A stretch of DNA of 5,071 nt from Patescibacteria group bacterium. GTDB taxonomy: Bacteria > Patescibacteriota > Patescibacteriia > UBA2591 > UBA6264. This document shows, one piece after another, positions 1 through 3,764 of this stretch. The stretch lies in assembly GCA_018896315.1 (NCBI GenBank), contig JAHIMV010000064.1:1-5071 (forward strand), read 5' to 3'. Under the pieces are notes generated by a model. It ran no database searches. It saw only the letters and a program-made list of their open reading frames with translations, and was not told where the DNA came from. The translations under genes and the position numbers were made by a program. Each line of letters opens with the position of its first letter. Position 1 is the first letter of the stretch.

Positions 1-708
1 TAATTTTTTAACTAATTTTGCTCTTTGTAACATTAGCTCTGTTGGAGCAGTTACATTAAATACATAAATCTTTTTTTGTTTTGTTTCTTTTTCAACTTGT
101 TTTTTAAGAGCTAAAACTTTTCTAACTCGGTCTTCAAATTTATTAAAACTCAAGTCTGTTAAATTTTCATCATCTTTAATTAAATCAACTCCGTTTTTAA
201 ATATTTCCGCGGCTAATTTAGCGTTTTGTGTTGAAGTTAAACCTATCTTTGGTTTCATAATACAGCCAATTAAGGGTCTTTTTTTTATATCTGTAATTTT
301 TCTTATTCCATTAATCCCCCATTTTGGTCCTGGATATTGGTTAATATATTTTTCAGGAAATTCAATATCTTGTAAACGTAAATTCTTAACTAATTTCATA
401 CTAAAAACATTTCCGCCAATACTAGAAAGAAGCTGAGGAATGCTTTTTGGTTCAAATAAAGCTAAAGGGTAAGCAATTTTAAAAATACCTGTTCTATTAT
501 TAACTGAAAAAACTTTAGCGGCTAATTTATTAAAAACTTTATCTGATAAAGTACTTATTTTTGTCCAAGTACCAATTGAAGACTCTTCAGCTACTTTTTC
601 TGCTAGTTTACTTAAAGATAATTTAGATTCTCCATAATAAGTGACAATGATCTCTTCTTTGGATTTTGGCTTGTAGTTTAGCCTTAAATATGTTGATTTT
701 TTAGTCAT
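1..708 (-). CDS. rbcL: RuBisCO large chain, archaeal form III-like (partial, C-terminal half beyond the left edge)
   Basis: This is ribulose-1,5-bisphosphate carboxylase, which converts RuBP + CO2 + H2O to two 3-phosphoglycerates in the cytoplasm. The first 236 residues are present, read from the ATG at 708-706 to the window edge with no stop. Landmarks in order are EESSIGTW at 41-48 (equivalents of E60, T65 and W66 in spinach numbering), GGNVF at 98-102 (N123), KPK at 152-154 (K175/K177), and IKDDEN at 177-182 with the carbamylated lysine K178 (K201) and the Mg ligands D180/E181 (D203/E204). The stretch NVFSMKLVKNLRLQDIEFP resembles archaeal form III enzymes. All active-site residues expected in this half are kept, which argues against a RuBisCO-like protein. 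Loop 6 and the C-terminal residues are outside the window. The ATG follows the upstream gene's stop by 1 nt (TAATATG) with no Shine-Dalgarno, so translational coupling is likely. The exact form (II/III, III-a, III-b or III-c) cannot be assigned from this half. Confidence 0.95.
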   Translation of the reverse strand, partial: MTKKSTYLRLNYKPKSKEEIIVTYYGESKLSLSKLAEKVAEESSIGTWTKISTLSDKVFNKLAAKVFSVNNRTGIFKIAYPLALFEPKSIPQLLSSIGGNVFSMKLVKNLRLQDIEFPEKYINQYPGPKWGINGIRKITDIKKRPLIGCIMKPKIGLTSTQNAKLAAEIFKNGVDLIKDDENLTDLSFNKFEDRVRKVLALKKQVEKETKQKKIYVFNVTAPTELMLQRAKLVKKL

Positions 709-709
709 A

Positions 710-1180
710 TTAACTTATTTTGTTAATTATTTTATTAATAATGTTGCTAGTGGAAAAAATTTGTTTATTCTTGTCTGGAAATTCTTTTAATTCCCAATAA
801 GGTCTATCATATTTTTTAGTCTTTCTTTTTTTAACAACAGCAATTATATCTGGTCTTAAATACTCTAATATAGATAAACATTCTTCCATTGACTTTGATT
901 TATCAATATAAACATAATCTACATTTTTAACTCCGTTAATTACTTCTGCTCTTTGTTTTGAACTATTAATTGGTTTTTTCTCTCCTTTTTCTTTTTTTGT
1001 TAAAAAACCTGATTGAACAAAGATTATGACAATATCTGCATATTTTTTAAATTGTCTGATTGAATAAATGTGTCCCGGGTGAATAATGTCAAAAACTCCT
1101 TTTTTTATTAAAACTTTTTTATTTTGTTTTTGGGCCTGCTCTATTATTTGTTTTAATTTCTTTTTTTTAGAAACAATCAT
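710..1180 (-). CDS. stand-alone HxGH nucleotidyltransferase (RfaE C-domain/cytidylyltransferase-like), function unknown
   Basis: This 156-residue protein has a Rossmann-type nucleotidylyltransferase fold. Residues 28-37 read GVFDIIHPGH, with the HxGH nucleotide-binding motif at 34-37. KKPINSSKQRAEVI (68-81) matches the PINxxxDRAxVL segment of the family, LRPDII (108-113) matches LRPDxx, and FSTSNIINKI (142-151) matches the C-terminal (I/R)S(S/T)(T/S)xIIxKI motif. The family moves NMP from CTP or ATP onto a phosphorylated sugar or alcohol and releases PPi. The closest pattern is the adenylyltransferase domain of the heptose enzyme RfaE/HldE, but no sugar-kinase domain is attached. The usual KGGDY-like segment after LRPD is replaced by the lysine-rich VVKKRKTKKYD (115-125), so the substrate may differ. 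It lies 3 nt after the isomerase stop and 1 nt before the RuBisCO start in one operon. The fold is clear. A link to ribose-phosphate salvage is inference from position only. Confidence 0.85.
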   Translation of the reverse strand: MIVSKKKKLKQIIEQAQKQNKKVLIKKGVFDIIHPGHIYSIRQFKKYADIVIIFVQSGFLTKKEKGEKKPINSSKQRAEVINGVKNVDYVYIDKSKSMEECLSILEYLRPDIIAVVKKRKTKKYDRPYWELKEFPDKNKQIFSTSNIINKIINKIS

Positions 1181-1183
1181 ATA

Positions 1184-2110
1184 CTAAAGAAAAGGATAAA
1201 CCTTTTTAACTGTTTTTTTAACTGCTTCTGGTTTAATAACTCCTGCTTCGCAAATAATTCCGGTAATATATTTCATGGGAATACGGTCAAAAGCAAAATT
1301 AATAATTTTAAGATTTTTAGGAGCATTTGGCCAAAGTTCTTTTGGCGAACGCCTTTCTATTTTAATCCATGATTTAGGATAAAATTTTAAAAGTGTTGTC
1401 GCAATATATAAAGGTACTTTTTCTTGATGAGCAATAGATCCAATACTAAAGCTGCCAATCTTATTAATCACTGAGCCGTCTGGTAAAAGAGCATCGGCTC
1501 CCAGAATAATCTTATCCATCATTAAATCTTTACCTGAATAATGAGAAATTAAAAAGCCGGCTGAAGAATCAGCGACCATTGTTGTTGATATTTTTGCTTG
1601 AAGTAATTTTTTAGAAGTAATTCTGCCCTGATAAAGAGGTCTGGTTTCTGTGTTGTAAACTTTAAAGTTCTTTTTATTATTTTTTGCCTGAATCAAGATT
1701 TGTTCTACTAACCAAGAATGGCAATGAGTTAAAATATCATCATCGTTGGCTTTAATTATTTTTCGTCCATATTTAATAGTTAAATCAGCGGCGTTTTTCA
1801 TCATTTTTAAAAAGTCGTCCGCTGCTTTTTTGGCTTCATTTTTTGTTTCAACTACATTTTTGGGTTCGGCCTTGCTTAACTGAGAAAATATATATTTGAC
1901 CCCATTTTGAGCCATGGGTTCTGTGGGTCGAGCTGAAAGTAAAAAATCAGCTGCTTTTTTAAAATCTTTTTTCCAATTAGTTGCATTTATAGCCTTAATC
2001 TTTAAACTATAGGCCTTTAAAGCCTTGATTGTGGTTCTGGCTACAGCTGTTGCCCCTTGAACCTTTAATGATTTAATGTTTTTAAAAGTTTGTTTTATTG
2101 AATTGTCCAT
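1184..2110 (-). CDS. ribose-1,5-bisphosphate isomerase (eIF2B-like family)
   Basis: This 308-residue protein of the eIF2B alpha/MtnA-like family most likely isomerises ribose-1,5-bisphosphate to ribulose-1,5-bisphosphate, supplying RuBisCO in AMP/nucleoside salvage. Motifs in order are RPTEP (61-65), THCHSW (128-133) with the putative catalytic Cys130, ETRPLYQGRIT (155-165), MVADSSAGFLISHY (178-191), GADALLPDGSVINKIG (204-219) with the putative catalytic Asp206, and NFAFDRIP (271-278). Cys130 and Asp206 correspond to Cys133 and Asp202 of the characterised Thermococcus kodakarensis enzyme; those numbers are recalled, not checked. MtnA (methylthioribose-1-phosphate isomerase) and an eIF2B regulatory subunit are alternatives. 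The ETRPxYQGxIT motif and the adjacent RuBisCO gene favour the isomerase. It is the first gene of the operon. The ATG at 2110 sits 7 nt after an extended -10 hexamer, so the mRNA is probably leaderless. The stop (TAG) is 3 nt before the next ATG. Confidence 0.92.
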   Translation of the reverse strand: MDNSIKQTFKNIKSLKVQGATAVARTTIKALKAYSLKIKAINATNWKKDFKKAADFLLSARPTEPMAQNGVKYIFSQLSKAEPKNVVETKNEAKKAADDFLKMMKNAADLTIKYGRKIIKANDDDILTHCHSWLVEQILIQAKNNKKNFKVYNTETRPLYQGRITSKKLLQAKISTTMVADSSAGFLISHYSGKDLMMDKIILGADALLPDGSVINKIGSFSIGSIAHQEKVPLYIATTLLKFYPKSWIKIERRSPKELWPNAPKNLKIINFAFDRIPMKYITGIICEAGVIKPEAVKKTVKKVYPFL

Positions 2111-2117
2111 ATCTAAT

Positions 2118-2126
2118 ATTTTAACA
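2118..2126 (-). promoter_or_regulatory. extended -10 promoter for the isomerase-RuBisCO operon (leaderless)
   Basis: Read on the minus strand, TGTTAAAAT forms a TGn-TAAAAT extended -10 (hexamer 2123 to 2118). Seven bases (ATTAGAT) separate it from the ATG at 2110, which puts the expected transcription start on or next to the A of the start codon. No convincing -35 is seen, as extended -10 promoters allow. No Shine-Dalgarno is available to a transcript starting here. The arrangement matches the fmt promoter at 3749-3757 almost base for base. Confidence 0.65.
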
Positions 2127-2156
2127 CATTAGAAAAAAAATAAAAGTCCGAACAGG

Positions 2157-2184
2157 TTGAAAAATATATCTGAACTGTTATGAT
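2157..2184 (+). promoter_or_regulatory. sigma70-type promoter of the 2209 hypothetical gene
   Basis: A -35 TTGAAA (2157-2162), a 16-nt spacer ending in TGT, and a -10 TATGAT (2179-2184) make a good promoter with an extended -10. The start is expected near 2191, leaving an AT-rich leader of about 18 nt without a Shine-Dalgarno. A weaker alternative, TAAATA at 2196-2201, would give a leaderless message. A short inverted repeat with one bulged G (AACAGGTT at 2151-2158, AACTGTT at 2173-2179) brackets the -35 and touches the -10, and could be an operator. Confidence 0.6.
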
Positions 2185-2208
2185 TAAGCTAAAGATAAAT
2201 ACTTAATT

Positions 2209-2688
2209 ATGCCTAAAACTCTCTCAAAACAAAAATCAAAAAAACAAAGTATAGCAAAAAAAGGGGGGCAAGAAACAGCAATTCAAACCATTGTTAATCA
2301 TTATTTTCATACCAAAGGTTTGTCTTTAGAAGAAATTAAAAAAGACGCCAAGAAAAAAAAGATAATTTATTCACGCTATACCAGACCAGCCAAACAATTG
2401 TTAGAATTAGCCGGTTCTGTTAAAAAAGCAAAATCAGCTATTAATAAAGTGGCTGATTGGGCTAAATCAAGAAACTTAGACTATGCCATTGAAACTGTTT
2501 TTAAAAAATGGCTGGAGCTGGACAGATTAAAGCCAAAAGAAATTGTTAAAAAGCCGTTTTTTCAAGGCAATCCCATGGTCTGGAGTCAAGTAAAAAAGAA
2601 ATGGTTTGTGATTTGTGAAGATAGTGAATGGCGTGAATTTGTTGGGGAAGAAGATGAAATTATTTGGAAAATTATTAAACCCCATTAG
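2209..2688 (+). CDS. hypothetical protein, lysine-rich N-terminus
   Basis: This 159-residue protein is not recognised as any named family. Three zones are visible: a very basic, probably disordered N-terminus (1-22, many K/Q/S); a charged, mostly helical middle (about 23-107), containing IIYSRYTRPAKQLLEL and the helix-like DYAIETVFKKWLEL at 91-104; and a C-terminal part (115-154) rich in aromatic and beta-type residues with W125, W132, W141 and W153 (KKWFVICEDSEWREF, then a GEEDE acidic patch). It has no signal peptide or membrane segment. The strong positive charge and helical middle would suit nucleic-acid or ribosome binding, but that is a guess. It is divergent from the isomerase operon and has its own promoter. 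The stop codon TAG lies inside an inverted-repeat arm, so the last residues (KPH) may be repeat-encoded. The good promoter, coherent composition and terminator support a real gene. Confidence 0.8.
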   Translation: MPKTLSKQKSKKQSIAKKGGQETAIQTIVNHYFHTKGLSLEEIKKDAKKKKIIYSRYTRPAKQLLELAGSVKKAKSAINKVADWAKSRNLDYAIETVFKKWLELDRLKPKEIVKKPFFQGNPMVWSQVKKKWFVICEDSEWREFVGEEDEIIWKIIKPH

Positions 2689-2760
2689 AAAGCTTGCTTT
2701 ATAAAACCCAAGAGATATACTGTTTTATTCTAAACAACAGTTATAACTTTCTAACGGGGT
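2679..2760. repeat. inverted repeat with 13 of 14 paired bases, overlapping the stop codon of the 2209 gene
   Basis: The left arm ACCCCATTAGAAAG (2679-2692) pairs with the right arm CTTTCTAACGGGGT (2747-2760). Only A2684/C2755 fails to pair, and the loop is 54 nt. A smaller stem lies inside: ACTGTT (2719-2724) with AACAGT (2736-2741). The left arm supplies the TAG stop (2686-2688) and the proline/histidine codons before it. There is no T-run after the right arm, so it is not a classical terminator. It looks more like a dispersed palindromic or REP/MITE-like element, or a structured 3' UTR. Confidence 0.65.
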
Positions 2761-2783
2761 AAATAAGTATTATTTTGTAAATT

Positions 2784-2815
2784 AAAAAACCCCTGAATTT
2801 AATCAGGGGTTTTTT
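2784..2815. terminator. bidirectional intrinsic terminator between the convergent 2209 gene and thyX
   Basis: A perfect 13-bp stem pairs AAAAAACCCCTGA (2784-2796) with TCAGGGGTTTTTT (2803-2815) around the 6-nt loop ATTTAA. It provides a GC core and a U-tract on both strands. It ends 10 bp from the thyX stop codon and lies about 95 bp past the stop of the plus-strand gene, serving both convergent transcripts. Confidence 0.93.
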
Positions 2816-2825
2816 AATAATCCTC

Positions 2826-3545
2826 TTATTTTTTTACTTTTTCAAAATAACGCAATCCATTGCTATCTTTGCCTGCTTGTACAAAATCGTCAAAAACCAC
2901 TGGAACGATTTTTTGGACTTTTTCCAGTAAATCCCCCATTACTTTGCGAATTTCCCAATGAGCAGGCTGTGCAGTTCTCATGGCAAAAATATGGCGCCAT
3001 TCTCTAAAGTTTGCAGAAACAACTATTTGCGATTTAATGCCAATTGGCAATATCTGTCTGGCGTCTTGAGGCACCCAACCGGCTTTTCTTAAGCCACGAT
3101 AAAATTTTTCTATTTCTGCAAACATTTCCTTCATTGACATTTTCCGGCTGTCATCTAACTCTACTTTTTCATTCTCATCTCTATGAGGAGGAACCACGCA
3201 TTTAAGCTGAAATTTATCTAAATCAGGGCCTTGTCCTTGTTTGGCATAATCTACATAACGGGTTGATTCTTGAGAAACTCCGGTTAAACGATGTCTTACT
3301 TGTTCATGAGTAAAACCACGGGAAACATTATTAAACTGAACAACCATACTGCTATGCTCAAGCACGCTTTCATGCCCAAGTTTTATAATCATTTTAACAA
3401 AATTTTTAGCCGTCTCTAAAGTAACTTGTTCTTTTTCTGATTGATAACAAGTTCTTCCCGCTCTTTCAATTCTTAGCAATTGGTCATGAAGCTCTTTTTC
3501 TGGCGTTAAAATCACAAAACTTCCTGCGTTTTTAAGAATTTTCAT
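2826..3545 (-). CDS. thyX: FAD-dependent thymidylate synthase ThyX
   Basis: ThyX methylates dUMP to dTMP using methylene-tetrahydrofolate as carbon donor and NADPH-reduced FAD. The 239-residue length is usual for the family. The diagnostic RHRx7S motif is complete: RHR at 84-86 and S94 (RHRLTGVSQES), followed by TRY (95-97). GHESVLEH (57-64) is the conserved FAD-side segment. DARQILPIGIKSQIVVSANFREW (161-183) and MRTAQPAHWEIR (189-200) match the dUMP/FAD-binding C-terminal half. The ATG at 3545 is supported by AAGGAG 7 nt upstream, the only good Shine-Dalgarno in the window. The gene is monocistronic with its own promoter and terminator. By eye it is richer in G+C (sampled 60-base lines 35-37%) than a sampled line of the nucleotidyltransferase gene (about 23%), which could mean transfer or stronger selection on codons. 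Confidence 0.97.
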   Translation of the reverse strand: MKILKNAGSFVILTPEKELHDQLLRIERAGRTCYQSEKEQVTLETAKNFVKMIIKLGHESVLEHSSMVVQFNNVSRGFTHEQVRHRLTGVSQESTRYVDYAKQGQGPDLDKFQLKCVVPPHRDENEKVELDDSRKMSMKEMFAEIEKFYRGLRKAGWVPQDARQILPIGIKSQIVVSANFREWRHIFAMRTAQPAHWEIRKVMGDLLEKVQKIVPVVFDDFVQAGKDSNGLRYFEKVKK

Positions 3546-3552
3546 TTTATTT

Positions 3553-3558
3553 CTCCTT
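3553..3558 (-). promoter_or_regulatory. thyX ribosome binding site
   Basis: Minus-strand AAGGAG lies 7 nt before the thyX ATG and fixes that start. None of the other four visible starts in the window has a comparable site, so thyX stands out in how it is translated. Confidence 0.9.
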
Positions 3559-3588
3559 TTTAAATTCTTTTATTACAAACTTGCATTA

Positions 3589-3617
3589 AGAATAACAAAG
3601 AATATATATATTGTCAA
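3589..3617 (-). promoter_or_regulatory. thyX sigma70 promoter, perfect -35
   Basis: The minus strand shows a consensus -35 TTGACA (3617 to 3612), exactly 17 nt of AT-rich spacer ending TGT, and a -10 TATTCT (3594 to 3589), which is also an extended -10. The transcription start is expected near 3582, giving a leader of about 37 nt that contains the Shine-Dalgarno. Confidence 0.85.
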
Positions 3618-3633
3618 ATTTTTATTTCTATAC

Positions 3634-3658
3634 AAAAAAGCGAGATTTCTCTCACTTT
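3634..3658 (-). terminator. minus-strand intrinsic terminator upstream of the thyX promoter
   Basis: On the minus strand, AAAGTGAGA pairs with TCTCGCTTT around a GAAA (GNRA-type) tetraloop, with one G-U wobble (3654/3641), and runs into a T-tract. On the plus strand the wobble becomes a C-A mismatch, so the hairpin is minus-oriented. It would stop antisense transcription coming from fmt before it reaches thyX. Confidence 0.65.
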
Positions 3659-3728
3659 CTTGTTTTTTATTGCAAATTAAAACGTTTATCTATTTATTTA
3701 GATGAAAATGTTATAAAATTGTTACTAC

Positions 3729-3757
3729 TTGGATATTTTATTAAAGTATGGTAGAAT
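3729..3757 (+). promoter_or_regulatory. fmt promoter with extended -10 (leaderless)
   Basis: The extended -10 TGGTAGAAT (3749-3757; hexamer TAGAAT 3752-3757) is preceded, 17 nt upstream of the hexamer, by a weak -35-like TTGGAT (3729-3734). Seven bases (ATTTAAT) separate the hexamer from the ATG at 3765, so the transcript should begin at or beside the start codon. The spacing and sequence parallel the isomerase promoter at 2118-2126. An imperfect palindrome upstream (ATCTA at 3688-3692, TAGAT at 3699-3703) may be a regulatory site, but support for it is weak. Confidence 0.65.
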
Positions 3758-3764
3758 ATTTAAT

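Noticed and set aside
1..708. RuBisCO-like protein (form IV) instead of a true RuBisCO
   Set aside because: The carbamylated lysine, the Mg ligands, both KPK lysines and the E60/T65/W66/N123 equivalents are all kept. Only the unseen C-terminal half could still overturn this.
1184..2110. Methylthioribose-1-phosphate isomerase (MtnA) or a translation initiation factor eIF2B subunit
   Set aside because: These share the fold, but the ETRPxYQGxIT and THCHS motifs and the co-operonic RuBisCO favour ribose-1,5-bisphosphate isomerase.
2679..2760. Rho-independent terminator of the 2209 gene
   Set aside because: It has a 54-nt loop and no T-tract after the right arm. A textbook terminator follows at 2784-2815.
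3637..3672. Plus-strand terminator at the 3637-3658 hairpin followed by a T-run
   Set aside because: On the plus strand the stem has a C-A mismatch, the T-run starts 4 nt after the stem, and no plus-strand gene ends here. The minus orientation fits better.
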